Notes: generated from the sequence alone by a model not told the origin. A DNA stretch of 64,000 nucleotides from Arthrobacter agilis (GCF_006494655.1 NZ_VHIM01000001.1:124001-188000), one strand, 5' to 3'. Shown: positions 33,984 through 43,084, counted from the first letter of the stretch. Program-made: numbers and translations.

Positions 33984-35618
33984 GTGCAGCAGCAGAGCGT
34001 GACCGTGGGCACCGGCGCCCTGTCCCCCGCCGACGTCGTCGCCGTGGCGCGCGACGGCGCGCCGGTCGAGCTGCATCCCGATGCGCTCGCAGCCATGGCG
34101 GCATCGCGTGCCGTCATCGAGGCGCTGGTGGACGACGGCACACCCCACTACGGCGTCTCGACCGGCTTCGGCGCGCTGGCGACGAAACACATTCCGCTGG
34201 ACCAGCGCTCCCAGCTGCAGCGCAGCCTGATCCGCAGCCATGCGGCGTCCTCCGGCGCGGAGGTGGATCGCGAAGTGGTCCGCGGGCTGATGCTCAACCG
34301 GCTCTCCACGCTCGCGACCGGCCGCACCGGAGTGCGTCCCGTGATCGGGACCAGCTATGCGGCGCTGCTGAACGCCGGCATCACGCCCGTCATCGGTGAA
34401 TACGGGTCCCTCGGCTGTTCCGGGGACCTCGCGCCGCTGTCCCATGTGGCCCTGGCACTCATGGGCGAGGGAGACGTGCGCGACGCCCACGGAGCCCTCG
34501 TCCCCGCCGCCGTCGCCCTGGCCGCCGCGGGCATCCCGCCGGTGGAACTCCGGGAGAAGGAGGGCCTGGCCCTCATCAACGGGACGGACGGCATGCTGGG
34601 CATGCTGGTCCTCGCCTCGGCGGACCTGCACAGGCTGCTGGCGACGGCGGACCTCGCCGCCGCCATGAGCGTCGAAGGCCTGCTGGGCACGGACGCCGTG
34701 TTCGCCGAGGACCTCCACGCGCTGCGCCCGCACCCCGGGCAGGTCGCCTCCGCCACCGCCATCCGCTCCCTCCTCGACGGATCGCCGCTGATCGCGGAGC
34801 AGCTGACCTCCGAGACAGGCCGGCACCGCTTCACGCGGGTGCAGGACGCCTACTCGCTGCGGTGCGCGCCGCAGGTGCACGGTGCGGCCCGCGCGACGCT
34901 CGCGCACGCGGAATCGGTGGCCGCCATCGAACTCGGGGCCGCCATCGACAACCCGGTCGTCACACCCGACGGCCGGATCGAGTCGAACGGGAACTTCCAC
35001 GGAGCTCCCGTCGGGTATGTGCTGGACTTCCTCGCCATCGCGGTGGCCGACGTCGCGTCGATGAGCGAGCGGCGCACCGACCGCTTCCTCGACAAGGCCC
35101 GAAGTCACGGCCTCAACGCCTTCCTCGCCGATGATCCGGGCGTCGATTCCGGCCACATGATCGCGCAGTACACGCAGGCGGGCATCGTGTCCGAGCTCAA
35201 GCGGCTCGCCAACCCGGCGTCCGTCGATTCCATCCCGTCCTCCGCCATGCAGGAGGACCACGTCTCCATGGGGTGGGCCGCCGGCCTGAAGCTGCGCAGG
35301 GCCCTCGACGGGCTCACGCGCGTGCTCGCCATCGAGATCCTCACCGCAGCGCGCGCACTCGACATGCGCGACGGCGGGGCCGACGGCTCGACGAACGGCG
35401 CCGTCGACGGTGCACCCCGTGCGGCGGACCCTGCCGTGGAGCGGGGCCTGCGCAGCTCAGCTCCCATCAGCGCGGTCCGTGCGCGGTTGCGGCAGGACGT
35501 CCAGGGGCCGGGCACGGACCGCTACCTCGCACCGGAAATCGAGGCCGCGCGCGTGCTCGTGGACGACGGATCGCTGCTCAGGGCGGCCGGGAAGGGCCTC
35601 CCAGCTGCCCTCCGGTAG
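33984..35618 (+). CDS. hutH: Histidine ammonia-lyase
   Basis: A 544-residue lyase that deaminates L-histidine to urocanate. The MIO prosthetic group forms from residues 145-147 in GSLGCSGDLAPLSH, here Cys-Ser-Gly in place of the common Ala-Ser-Gly; YGVSTGFGALA and the IESNGNFHGAP and QEDHVSMG motifs are present. GTG 33984 has GAGGAA six bases upstream and gives the usual N-terminus; the frame is open to TTG 33924, which lies inside the operator candidate. The last 60 residues include a Gly/Ala/Asp-rich insertion. It is divergent from the iclR operon. Confidence 0.95.
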   Translation: MQQQSVTVGTGALSPADVVAVARDGAPVELHPDALAAMAASRAVIEALVDDGTPHYGVSTGFGALATKHIPLDQRSQLQRSLIRSHAASSGAEVDREVVRGLMLNRLSTLATGRTGVRPVIGTSYAALLNAGITPVIGEYGSLGCSGDLAPLSHVALALMGEGDVRDAHGALVPAAVALAAAGIPPVELREKEGLALINGTDGMLGMLVLASADLHRLLATADLAAAMSVEGLLGTDAVFAEDLHALRPHPGQVASATAIRSLLDGSPLIAEQLTSETGRHRFTRVQDAYSLRCAPQVHGAARATLAHAESVAAIELGAAIDNPVVTPDGRIESNGNFHGAPVGYVLDFLAIAVADVASMSERRTDRFLDKARSHGLNAFLADDPGVDSGHMIAQYTQAGIVSELKRLANPASVDSIPSSAMQEDHVSMGWAAGLKLRRALDGLTRVLAIEILTAARALDMRDGGADGSTNGAVDGAPRAADPAVERGLRSSAPISAVRARLRQDVQGPGTDRYLAPEIEAARVLVDDGSLLRAAGKGLPAALR

Positions 35619-35624
35619 GGCTTG

Positions 35625-35643
35625 TTAGGGTGGGCTGAGCCCC
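35625..35643 (+). promoter_or_regulatory. Possible DtxR/IdeR-type iron box
   Basis: TTAGGGTGGGCTGAGCCCC, 22 bases before the siderophore-interacting protein gene, shares 12 of 19 positions with the TTAGGTTAGGCTAACCTAA-type consensus as I recall it. Imperfect, but the downstream gene is of a class usually repressed by iron. Confidence 0.3.
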
Positions 35644-35665
35644 CTCGAGAAAGAAGCCCTGCTCC

Positions 35666-36517
35666 ATGTCCTCCCCCGCCCCCGCCCCCGGGTCCGCCCG
35701 CAAGCCGCCGCGCCCGCAGGCCGTGCTCACGGTCGTGGAGACGTTCTGGCTGAGCCCGCACCTGGTACGGGTGGTCGCCGGCGGTCCGGGTTTCGCGGAC
35801 CTCCAGGAGTGCGACGCGACGGACATGTACGCGAAGCTGCTGTTCGCCCGGCCCGACCTCGGGCTCGTTCCGCCCTACGACCTCGCGGCGCTCAAGCAGG
35901 AACTCCCCGCGGAGGACCGCCCCGTGAAGCGCACCTACACCATCCGCTGGCTCGATCGCGATGCACAGCGCCTCGCGATCGACTTCGTGGTGCACGGTGA
36001 CGCCGGGATCGCCGGCCCGTGGGCGGCAGCCGCGAAGCCGGGGGATCCCCTGGTCCTCATGGGTCCCTCCGGCAAGTGGTCGCCGGATCCCCACGCCGCC
36101 TGGCACCTGTTCGTCGGCGACGACTCCGCCCTGCCCGCGATCGCCGCCGGCATCGAAGCCCTGCCGCCCACCGCCGTCGGACACGCGTACCTCGAGGTGG
36201 ACAGTCCCGCGGAGATCATCTCCCTCGACGCCCCGGCGGGTCTCGATCTGCACTGGCTGCTGCGGAACGGCCTGCCCGCCGGCACGACGACGCTGCTGGC
36301 GGACGCGGTCTCCACCGGTCCGTGGCCCGAGGGCCGGGTCGACGCCTTCGTGCACGGCGAGCGGGGTGCCATGAAGGCACTGAGGGACGTGCTGTTCACG
36401 GAACGCGGCCTCCCGCGCAGCCAGGTCTCGCTCTCCGGTTACTGGGCGTACGGGCGCGAGGAGGACACCTTCCAGGCGGAGAAGCGTGAGCCGATCGGGC
36501 AGATCCTCGAGGACTGA
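35666..36517 (+). CDS. Siderophore-interacting protein (FAD/NAD(P)H ferric-siderophore reductase)
   Basis: A 283-residue SIP-family flavoprotein that reduces ferric siderophores to release iron in the cytoplasm. The FAD-binding domain carries KRTYTIRWLD at about 90-99 (R-x-Y-T/S) and DFVVHGDAGIAGPWAAAA; the NAD(P)H domain carries HLFVGDDSALPAIAAGIEAL and the C-terminal SGYWAYGRED-type motif (SLSGYWAYGREEDTF). Length fits. Start ATG 35666 lies 47 bases after hutH, but the functions differ, and a possible iron box sits in that gap. It is convergent with the antiporter gene. Confidence 0.92.
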   Translation: MSSPAPAPGSARKPPRPQAVLTVVETFWLSPHLVRVVAGGPGFADLQECDATDMYAKLLFARPDLGLVPPYDLAALKQELPAEDRPVKRTYTIRWLDRDAQRLAIDFVVHGDAGIAGPWAAAAKPGDPLVLMGPSGKWSPDPHAAWHLFVGDDSALPAIAAGIEALPPTAVGHAYLEVDSPAEIISLDAPAGLDLHWLLRNGLPAGTTTLLADAVSTGPWPEGRVDAFVHGERGAMKALRDVLFTERGLPRSQVSLSGYWAYGREEDTFQAEKREPIGQILED

Positions 36518-36518
36518 C

Positions 36519-36545
36519 AGGCCTGCAGGACGCCCCTACAGGCCT
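36519..36545. terminator. Hairpin between convergent SIP and antiporter genes
   Basis: AGGCCTG (36519-36525) and CAGGCCT (36539-36545) can form a seven-pair stem that includes the antiporter stop codon in its loop. It begins two bases after the SIP stop. Bidirectional action is inferred from position. Confidence 0.4.
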
Positions 36546-37765
36546 TCGGGTGAGGCACCGTCCGCCCGCGGGAGGCGGAGGGTGCCCCCCTCCCGGCGTC
36601 GTCCTGCCAGGCGGTCGACCAGCCCCATGGCCGGCTCGGCGACGCGGGCGAGCACAGGACCCAGCACGGCCATGAGCAGCACGTAGGTGGTGGCGAGCGC
36701 CGCGAGGTCGGCGACCACGGCCCCCGACGCGACCGCGAGACCCGCGATGACGATCGAGAACTCGCCACGGGCCACCAGCGCGGTCCCGGCACGTGCCCGG
36801 CCGAGCCGCCCGATGCCCTGCCGCCCGGCAGCCCACCAGCCGGTCGCGATCTTCGTCACCGCGGTGACGAGCGCGAGGAGCAGGGCGAAGCCGAGCACGG
36901 GCGGGATCGACATGGGATCGGTGTTGAGACCGAAGACCACGAAGAAGATCGCTGCGAACAGATCCCGCAGCGGCTCGAGGACCCGGGCGGCGTTCTCGGC
37001 CGTCGCTCCCGAGATGGCGATGCCGAGGAGAAACGCCCCGACGGCGGCGGAGACCTGAAGCGCGGACGCAAGCCCGGCGACGAGGAGCGCAGCGCCGATC
37101 AGCGTCAGGAGGAACACCTCGCGGTCGGAGCTGTCGACGACGGCCGACACGACGTTGCCCCAGCGGAGCGCGATCACGAGGACGAGTGTCACCACGAGCA
37201 GGGAGATGCCGACCGTACCGAGTCCACCGGCGAAGCTGAGGCCCGCCAGCACGGCTGTCAGCACGGGCAGGTAGACGGCCATCGCGAGGTCCTCGAACAC
37301 GAGGATCGCGAGCACAGCGGGGGTCTCACGGTTGCCGAGCCTCCCGAGGTCGCTGATCACCTTCGCGGCGATGCCCGACGAGGAGATATAGGTCACGCCG
37401 CCCATCACCAGGGCGGCGACCGGTCCCCAGCCCAGGATCACCGCGACGAGGGCGCCGGGCGTGAAATTGAGCACGAAGTCGACGATCCCCGCGAGCCATG
37501 ACTGGCGAAGGCCGGTCACGAGTTCCTTCGCGGTGTACTCGAGGCCGAGCATCAGCAGGAGCAGGACCACGCCGATCTCGCTGGCCACCTCGCTGAACTC
37601 GATCACGCCCTGGAGTTCGATGAAACCGCCCTGGCCGAAGAACAGCCCCCCGATCAGGTACAACGGAATCGGCGAGAGACCGATCCGCCCGGCGAGCCGC
37701 CCGAGGACACCGAGGAACAGGAGGATGGCGCCGAGTTCGATCAGGGTCAGGGCGGTTGTGTGCAC
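36536..37765 (-). CDS. Cation:proton antiporter, CPA2 (KefB-like) membrane subunit
   Basis: A 409-residue protein with about twelve helices, the Na+/H+-exchanger fold. Features: LGRLAGRIGLSPIPLYLIGG, LLMLGLEYTAKEL (helix 3), SSSGIAAKVISDLGRLGNRETPAVLAIL and VFEDLAMAVYL (the conserved Asp of the ion site), and VARGEFSIVIAGLA near residue 345. It exchanges K+ or Na+ for H+. GTG 37765 lies seven bases after the stop of the TrkA_C gene, and the two form an operon in which the small protein is the cytoplasmic regulator. It has no C-terminal KTN domain of its own. Confidence 0.92.
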   Translation of the reverse strand: MHTTALTLIELGAILLFLGVLGRLAGRIGLSPIPLYLIGGLFFGQGGFIELQGVIEFSEVASEIGVVLLLLMLGLEYTAKELVTGLRQSWLAGIVDFVLNFTPGALVAVILGWGPVAALVMGGVTYISSSGIAAKVISDLGRLGNRETPAVLAILVFEDLAMAVYLPVLTAVLAGLSFAGGLGTVGISLLVVTLVLVIALRWGNVVSAVVDSSDREVFLLTLIGAALLVAGLASALQVSAAVGAFLLGIAISGATAENAARVLEPLRDLFAAIFFVVFGLNTDPMSIPPVLGFALLLALVTAVTKIATGWWAAGRQGIGRLGRARAGTALVARGEFSIVIAGLAVASGAVVADLAALATTYVLLMAVLGPVLARVAEPAMGLVDRLAGRRREGGTLRLPRADGASPEGL

Positions 37766-37772
37766 GGGCGGC

Positions 37773-38255
37773 TCAGCCGTTGCGCAGGATGTCCGCTGCG
37801 GCGTCGAGGCCCTCGGACGTGCCCACCACCACCAGCAGGTCGCCGGAGGCGAGGGTGAAGTCGGGCGTCGGCGACGCCTGGACCTGGCCCGCGCGCAGGA
37901 CGGCCACGAGGGACGCTCCGGAGCGCGAGCGCATCCGCGTGTCGGCGAGCCGGTGCCCGTCGAAGGGGGAACCCCGCTCGATCATGAACTGGCGGGTGGA
38001 GACCCCCGGCAGGTCCCGGTGTTCCTCCGTGAGCTGGGCGACGAGCTGCCGGGAGCCGAGGAGGTTGCCGATGGTGGCTGCCTCGTCCGGCGTCAGCGGG
38101 ATCGAGGCGACACAGGCATCGGGGTCGCCGGCCTTCGAGATGATGAGGTCCAGATCACCGTCGCGCTGCGCGACGATTCCCACCCTTCGACCGGAGCCCG
38201 TGACGATCTCGCGCCGCACTCCGATGCCGGGAAGGCGTGTTTCGATGACGTTCAT
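37773..38255 (-). CDS. Antiporter regulatory subunit with TrkA_C domain (KhtT-like)
   Basis: A 160-residue cytoplasmic protein. The N-terminal half (ETRLPGIGVRREIVTGSGRR, DEAATIGNLLGSRQL) matches the KhtT-type regulator, and residues 85-160 are a RCK_C/TrkA_C domain (FDGHRLADTRMRSRSGASLVAVLRAG is split here; TLASGDLLVVVGTSEGL ends it). It would gate the antiporter encoded downstream, probably in response to a nucleotide. ATG 38255 has no ribosome-binding site but has TAGGAT six bases upstream. Confidence 0.9.
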   Translation of the reverse strand: MNVIETRLPGIGVRREIVTGSGRRVGIVAQRDGDLDLIISKAGDPDACVASIPLTPDEAATIGNLLGSRQLVAQLTEEHRDLPGVSTRQFMIERGSPFDGHRLADTRMRSRSGASLVAVLRAGQVQASPTPDFTLASGDLLVVVGTSEGLDAAADILRNG

Positions 38256-38261
38256 GCGCTC

Positions 38262-38267
38262 ATCCTA
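38262..38267 (-). promoter_or_regulatory. -10 element TAGGAT, leaderless start of the antiporter operon
   Basis: TAGGAT on the minus strand, a typical actinobacterial TANNNT -10, ends seven bases before the ATG at 38255 that lacks a Shine-Dalgarno. Confidence 0.45.
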
Positions 38268-38365
38268 GACCTGCGCACCCCCGTCTCCCGACGCGGGCGG
38301 CCTGGTCGGGCGTCCGTTCGCCGAGGGCGTCGCCGGGGCGCGCCGGGGTGCTCCCCGCCGCCTCG

Positions 38366-39463
38366 TCACGACGCCCGGAGAGCCTGCGCCGCGGCCTGGA
38401 TCCGGACGGAGTCTGCGCCGAGATCCTCGGGGTCCGCACCCGTGAGCAGGACGGTCGCGAGTTCGGCCATGCCCGATGACGTCTGGAACCCGTACCCGCC
38501 CTGCCCCGCGAGCCAGAAGAACCCCGGGTGGCCGGCGTCGAATCCCACGACGGGCAGGCCGGAGGCACGTTCCGTGCGCAGACCGGTCCAGGCGCGCGTG
38601 ATGCCGGTGACGCCGAGATCCGCCACGGTCGCCAGGTGCTCGATCAGTCGCTCGACGTCTCCCGGATGCGGCTGGGCATCGCCCGGCTCGGCGCGCTCCA
38701 CCTCGCAGGGCGAGATGAGGACACCCTCCCGATCCGGCCGGTAGTAGAAGGAGTCGTCGGCAGCGGCCACCATGGGCGTCCCGACGGGCGGCGCGTGGGT
38801 GGCGCTCACGATCGCCGCCGTCCGCCGGAACGGCACGAGCCCCTGGGGTGCGACGCCGCACAGATCGGCGACCCCGTCGGCCCAGGCACCGGCGGCGTTC
38901 ACGACGACCTCCGCCGTGATGAGGCGGTAGCCGGCGCGGACACTCCAGCCCGCGCCGTCGTACCGCGCTGACGTCACGGGTGCAGCCGTCAGGATGATGA
39001 CGCCGTCGTCGCTCGCGCGGCGGCGGTGGTAGTCCAAAAGCAGGTCGGTGTCCGTCCCGACACACTCCGTGTCGATGGCCGCGGCGTCGAACGCCTCGGG
39101 GCGGAGCTGCGGACACAGTGCGAGGGCCTCCGCAGGGCTGATGCGGCGCATGGACGCACTGGCCTTCGCGTCGACGTCGGCGTCCGAACCGATCAGCAGG
39201 AAGGATCTCGGGACGGTGAGCGGCAGGCCGGTGGAGGACTGGACGCCGTCGAGCAGGGCGAGCGTGCGGCGGGTGAGATCAAGCACGGGCTCGGGCCCGT
39301 AGCTGGGGATGAGCTGGCGGGCGGAGCGCGACGACGTGTGGTAGCCGAGCGAGCCCTCGGACTCGACGAGGACCACGTTGGAGAACGGCGCGAGCGCCGA
39401 TGCGAGGGAGAGGCCGGCGATCCCGCCCCCGATAATCAGGACGTCGCACTCGAGGGAGCTCAT
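38366..39463 (-). CDS. FAD-dependent oxidoreductase (DAO family)
   Basis: A 365-residue DAO-superfamily flavoprotein. The dinucleotide-binding motif VLIIGGGIAGLSLASAL lies at residues 8-24 and a second FAD contact at AGAWADGVA (about 195). The C-terminal TGLRTERASGLPVVGFD and LAGQGGYGFQTSSGMAELA resemble glycine/sarcosine or D-amino-acid oxidase-like dehydrogenases. The substrate is unknown. ATG 39463 follows TAGGAT at six bases, so a leaderless mRNA is possible. It lies 61 bases after kbl on the same strand. Confidence 0.88.
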   Translation of the reverse strand: MSSLECDVLIIGGGIAGLSLASALAPFSNVVLVESEGSLGYHTSSRSARQLIPSYGPEPVLDLTRRTLALLDGVQSSTGLPLTVPRSFLLIGSDADVDAKASASMRRISPAEALALCPQLRPEAFDAAAIDTECVGTDTDLLLDYHRRRASDDGVIILTAAPVTSARYDGAGWSVRAGYRLITAEVVVNAAGAWADGVADLCGVAPQGLVPFRRTAAIVSATHAPPVGTPMVAAADDSFYYRPDREGVLISPCEVERAEPGDAQPHPGDVERLIEHLATVADLGVTGITRAWTGLRTERASGLPVVGFDAGHPGFFWLAGQGGYGFQTSSGMAELATVLLTGADPEDLGADSVRIQAAAQALRAS

Positions 39464-39469
39464 GCCGTC

Positions 39470-39475
39470 ATCCTA
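39470..39475 (-). promoter_or_regulatory. -10 element TAGGAT, leaderless start of the FAD oxidoreductase gene
   Basis: TAGGAT (minus strand) six bases before ATG 39463. The bases AGGAT could alternatively act as a weak Shine-Dalgarno, so leaderless and leadered readings are both possible. Confidence 0.4.
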
Positions 39476-39524
39476 GGTGCACGGTCCCCCAGCCGCGGCC
39501 CGCGCCGGAGCCTGTGGAGGAGGA

Positions 39525-40826
39525 CTAGGCGCGACCCACGTGGGCACCGGGAGCACCGGCGTCCGCCGAGTCGTCCGCTGCGCCCGCTGTGTCCGCCGTG
39601 TGTTTCGCGGCGTCCGCCGTCTCGTCCGCTGCGGCCGCGACGTCGGATCGTGCCGCGATGAACGCCTGGACGCACGCCTCGATGTCCTCGTCCGTGTGGG
39701 CCGCGGAGAGCTGCACCCGGATGCGCGCGGCACCCTTCGGCACCACGGGGTAGCTGAACGCCGTGACGAAGACACCGTGCGTGAGCATGGCATCGGCGGT
39801 GCGCGCGGCGAGCACCGCGTCACCGAACATCACCGGGATGATCGCGTGTTCGCCGTCGAGCAGCTCGAAGCCCTCCTCGCTCATCCGGCGCCGGAAGAGT
39901 GCCGCATTCGCGGTGAGGGTCTCGCGGAGCTCCCCGCTGTTCTGCACGAGATCCAGTGCGGTGAGAGTCGCGGCGACGATGGACGGCGCGAGTGAGTTGG
40001 AGAAGAGATACGGGCGGGCGCGCTGGCGCAGGAGGGCGACGATCTCGGCGCGGGCCGCGACGTACCCGCCGGACGCGCCTCCGAGCGCCTTGCCGAAGGT
40101 GCCGGTGAAGATGTCGACGCGGTGCGCCACACCGGCGTGCTCGGGGGTTCCTGCGCCCGTCGGGCCCATGAAGCCGACGGCATGGGAGTCGTCCACCATG
40201 ACCATCGCGTCGTAGCGCTCGGCGAGGTCGCAGATCGCCTCGAGCGGTGCGAGGTAGCCGTCCATGGAGAAGACCCCGTCCGTGACGATCAGGCGGCGTC
40301 GGGCACCGGCAGCCTCCTGGAGCTTCGTCTCGAGATCGGCCAGATCGCGATTCGCGTAGCGGAAGCGCTGGGCCTTGGAGAGCCGGATGCCGTCGATGAT
40401 CGACGCGTGGTTGAGGGAATCGGAGATCACGGCGTCCTCCGCGCCGAGCAGGGACTCGAAGACCCCGCCGTTCGCGTCGAAGCAGGAGGAGAACAGGATG
40501 GTGTCCTCGGTGCCGAGGAACTGCGAGACCCGGGCCTCGAGCTCCAGGTGGAGGTCCTGGGTGCCGCAGATGAAGCGGACGGACGCCATGCCGAAGCCAC
40601 GCTCGTCGAGCGCGGTCTTCGCGGAGGCGATGATGTCCGGGTGGTCGGCGAGGCCCAGGTAGTTGTTCGCGCAGAAATTGAGCACCCTCGCATCCGCGGC
40701 GTCGAGCGCCCCGGCCGTGATGGAGCTGGATTGCGGGGAGGAGATCCGGCGCTCGTGCTTGAAGAGGCCTGCGTGGCGAATCTCGTCGAGCTCTCCGGCG
40801 AGCTGGTCGCGGACTGCTGAGTACAT
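39525..40826 (-). CDS. kbl: Glycine C-acetyltransferase (2-amino-3-ketobutyrate CoA ligase)
   Basis: A 433-residue PLP enzyme of the alpha-oxoamine synthase family that cleaves 2-amino-3-oxobutyrate with CoA into glycine and acetyl-CoA. It shows [26 protein letters not shown], the [13 protein letters not shown] aspartate loop and the PLP lysine in [13 protein letters not shown]. The last 40 residues are an Ala/Asp/Thr-rich low-complexity tail not found in the usual family length of about 395. It begins 15 bases after tdh, so tdh-kbl is one operon. Confidence 0.95.
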   Translation of the reverse strand: MYSAVRDQLAGELDEIRHAGLFKHERRISSPQSSSITAGALDAADARVLNFCANNYLGLADHPDIIASAKTALDERGFGMASVRFICGTQDLHLELEARVSQFLGTEDTILFSSCFDANGGVFESLLGAEDAVISDSLNHASIIDGIRLSKAQRFRYANRDLADLETKLQEAAGARRRLIVTDGVFSMDGYLAPLEAICDLAERYDAMVMVDDSHAVGFMGPTGAGTPEHAGVAHRVDIFTGTFGKALGGASGGYVAARAEIVALLRQRARPYLFSNSLAPSIVAATLTALDLVQNSGELRETLTANAALFRRRMSEEGFELLDGEHAIIPVMFGDAVLAARTADAMLTHGVFVTAFSYPVVPKGAARIRVQLSAAHTDEDIEACVQAFIAARSDVAAAADETADAAKHTADTAGAADDSADAGAPGAHVGRA

Positions 40827-40841
40827 GGTGTTCCTGCCTCC

Positions 40842-41882
40842 CTAGAAGGTGGTCCAGTCGAGGACCACTTTGCCGCTCGCGCCGTCGCGCGCTGTTCTGA
40901 AACCCTGCTGCCATTCGCCGGCGGGCAGGCAATCGGTGACCACCGAGGAGACGGCCTCGCGCAGCGTCGCGTTGGACTGCAGCATGGCGCTCATCGCATA
41001 CCAGGTCTCGAACATCTCGCGGCCGTAGATGCCCTTGAGGGTGAGCATGTGCGTGACCACCTTGCCCCAGTCGATCGAGATGGGGCCGGACGGCAGACCC
41101 AGCATCGCTATCCGGCCGCCGTGGTTCATGTTGTCGATCATCTCGGGCAGGGCGGTGGCGTACCCGGACATCTCCATCCCGATGTCGAAGCCCTCCTTCA
41201 TGCCGAGTTCGCGCTGGGCATCTGCGACGCGCGTGCGGCTGACGTCGATGGCGAGGTCAGCGCCGACGCCGCGCGCGAGCTCCAGTCGCGGGGCGGAGAC
41301 ATCGGTGATCGCGATCTTCCGCGCCCCGGCGTGGCGGGCGACCGCGACCGCCATGAGGCCGATCGGTCCGGCGCCGGTGATGAGGACGTCCTCGCCGACG
41401 AGCGGGAAGCTCAGCGCGGTGTGCACGGCGTTGCCGAAGGGGTCGAAGACGGCGCCGAGTTCGGGGGTGATGGTCGCGTCGTGCACCCAGACGTTGGTCT
41501 CGGGGACGACGACGAACTCGGCGAACGCGCCGTCGCGCTGCACGCCGACGCTCGAGGTGCGGATGCACATCTGGCGGCGACCTGCGCGGCAGTTGCGGCA
41601 GATACCGCAGACGATATGGCCCTCGCCGGAGACACGGTCTCCGATGCGGACGTCGCGGATGCCCTCGCCGAGCGCGACGACCTCGCCGTAGAACTCGTGG
41701 CCGGGGATGAGCGGCGCCGAGATCATGCCCTGCGCCCAGGCGTCCCAGCTCTCGATGTGGAGGTCCGTCCCGCAGATGCCGGTCGTGATGACGCGGATCT
41801 TGACCTCGCCGAACCCTGCTTCGGGTTCGGGACGGTCGACGAGCTCGAAGCCGGGGGCTCCGGTTGTGTACAGCGCCTTCAC
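40842..41882 (-). CDS. tdh: L-threonine 3-dehydrogenase
   Basis: A 346-residue zinc-dependent medium-chain dehydrogenase that oxidises L-threonine to 2-amino-3-oxobutyrate with NAD+. The catalytic zinc site is [13 protein letters not shown] and GHEFYGEV; the structural zinc uses the cysteines of [15 protein letters not shown]; the Rossmann glycines are [24 protein letters not shown] and [13 protein letters not shown] are specific to Tdh. GTG 41882 has GGAAGGAC upstream. With kbl directly downstream it feeds threonine into glycine and acetyl-CoA. Confidence 0.96.
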   Translation of the reverse strand: MKALYTTGAPGFELVDRPEPEAGFGEVKIRVITTGICGTDLHIESWDAWAQGMISAPLIPGHEFYGEVVALGEGIRDVRIGDRVSGEGHIVCGICRNCRAGRRQMCIRTSSVGVQRDGAFAEFVVVPETNVWVHDATITPELGAVFDPFGNAVHTALSFPLVGEDVLITGAGPIGLMAVAVARHAGARKIAITDVSAPRLELARGVGADLAIDVSRTRVADAQRELGMKEGFDIGMEMSGYATALPEMIDNMNHGGRIAMLGLPSGPISIDWGKVVTHMLTLKGIYGREMFETWYAMSAMLQSNATLREAVSSVVTDCLPAGEWQQGFRTARDGASGKVVLDWTTF

Positions 41883-42010
41883 TGGACAGTCCTTCCATGC
41901 CGCTGAGGTCCCCGGCGGGGTGGGCCGGGTGTTCCGAGCGGGACGAGTGCTGGGCGGGATCTGCCCGCAACAACACTATCAGCGCCGTGCGGACGCAGAG
42001 CCGCGGCGGG

Positions 42011-42121
42011 CTGCCAGGGCCGGTGGACCGCCCCTGCGGCTCTGACCCGCCGAGCCGGGCTGCCAGGGCCGGTGGACCGCCCCCGCGGCTCTGACCCGCC
42101 GAGCCGGGCTGCCGGGGCCGG
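42011..42121. repeat. 49-base tandem repeat, two copies and a partial third
   Basis: Units at 42011-42059 and 42060-42108 differ at one base, and a partial copy (42109-42121) runs to the 3' end of the phosphotransferase gene. Each unit can form a CGGCTC / GAGCCG hairpin. A 20-base segment (TCTGACCCGCCGAGCCGGGC) recurs with one mismatch at 43076-43095, on the other side of that gene. Confidence 0.9.
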
Positions 42122-42123
42122 GG

Positions 42124-43014
42124 TCAGTCGCGGAGGACTTCCGCCAGGATCCCGCGCCCGAGCTCGAGCATCGCCGGTGCATCGTCCGACGACGCCGCCA
42201 GCGCACTGCCCATGCTCACGGCCCAGCCTCGGGCACGGTCCCAGGTCGCCGCGTCCGTCGGCCGATGGCGCTCCACCTCTGCCCGGAAGGCCGACCGGCC
42301 GGATGCGTCGAAGTGCAGCCACGCCGCCGCGAGGTCGGTTGCAGGGTCACCGGCGCACAGGTCGCCGAAGTCGACGACGCCGGCCAAGCCTCCGTCCGGG
42401 CCCAGCACGGTGTTCGCCGCATGCAGATCGCCGTGCAGCCACAGGGGCGGGTCCGCGAATGCCGGAGCTGCAACCGAATGCTCCCACACCTCGAGCAGGC
42501 GCGGCGAGGCCGGCGTGCCCAGTACCGCGAGCCGCGCACGCACGACGTCGTCGCGTGCCTCGAGCGGGCCACCGCGGCCAACGGGACTGACCGGGGCGTC
42601 GGCCGGGGCAGGGCGATGGAACTCTGCGAGGAACCGTGCGAGCGGGACGGCTGCGGATGCGCGATCCCGCCGGGGTACGGAGACTCCGCTGATGCCGTCG
42701 ATCCACCGGCTCACGGACCAATGCCACGGATAGGTCGAACCCGGCTGGCCGATCCGAACCGGTGCCGACGTCGGTACGGACAGGTCAGCTGCAAGACCGG
42801 GCAGCCACTGCTGCTCGGCGACCATCAGGGGCTCGGCGATTTTGCGCCTGGGCAGGCGCACCACGAGGTCCTTTCCCAACCGGAAGAGCGTGTTGTCCCA
42901 TCCACCGCCCGCGAGACGCACGGGCAGGTGCGCCAGGTCCGGCGCCTGCGCGCGCAGCAGCGCGACGACCAGCCCCGGCTCGACCGTGACCTCCGCCTCG
43001 GGCATCACCGCCAT
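42124..43014 (-). CDS. Aminoglycoside phosphotransferase (APH) family kinase
   Basis: A 296-residue protein-kinase-like phosphotransferase. The N-lobe has AGGGWDNTLFRLGKDLVVRLP, with the nucleotide lysine equivalent; the catalytic loop is LHGDLHAANTVLG (Asp, Asn) and the metal-binding loop VVDFGDLCAGDPATDLA. The class phosphorylates small molecules, including aminoglycosides, macrolides and metabolites; resistance cannot be claimed. The start is ATG 43014 behind AGGAGG; an upstream in-frame ATG lacks it. Repeats flank the gene on both sides. Confidence 0.88.
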   Translation of the reverse strand: MAVMPEAEVTVEPGLVVALLRAQAPDLAHLPVRLAGGGWDNTLFRLGKDLVVRLPRRKIAEPLMVAEQQWLPGLAADLSVPTSAPVRIGQPGSTYPWHWSVSRWIDGISGVSVPRRDRASAAVPLARFLAEFHRPAPADAPVSPVGRGGPLEARDDVVRARLAVLGTPASPRLLEVWEHSVAAPAFADPPLWLHGDLHAANTVLGPDGGLAGVVDFGDLCAGDPATDLAAAWLHFDASGRSAFRAEVERHRPTDAATWDRARGWAVSMGSALAASSDDAPAMLELGRGILAEVLRD

Positions 43015-43044
43015 CAAAACCTCCTGGAGCCAAAGCCGCGGCAA

Positions 43045-43084
43045 CGCGTCAGACCCGGTGTACCTTCACACCGGGTCTGACGCG
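43045..43084 (-). terminator. Perfect 17-bp hairpin downstream of gatB
   Basis: CGCGTCAGACCCGGTGT and its exact complement flank a six-base loop, 56 bases beyond the gatB stop on the minus strand and just upstream of the phosphotransferase ribosome-binding region. It probably ends the gatCAB transcript. No U-run is visible. Confidence 0.65.

Noticed and set aside
42124-43014. Aminoglycoside resistance gene
   Set aside because: Only the general APH kinase fold is visible; no feature identifies an antibiotic substrate.
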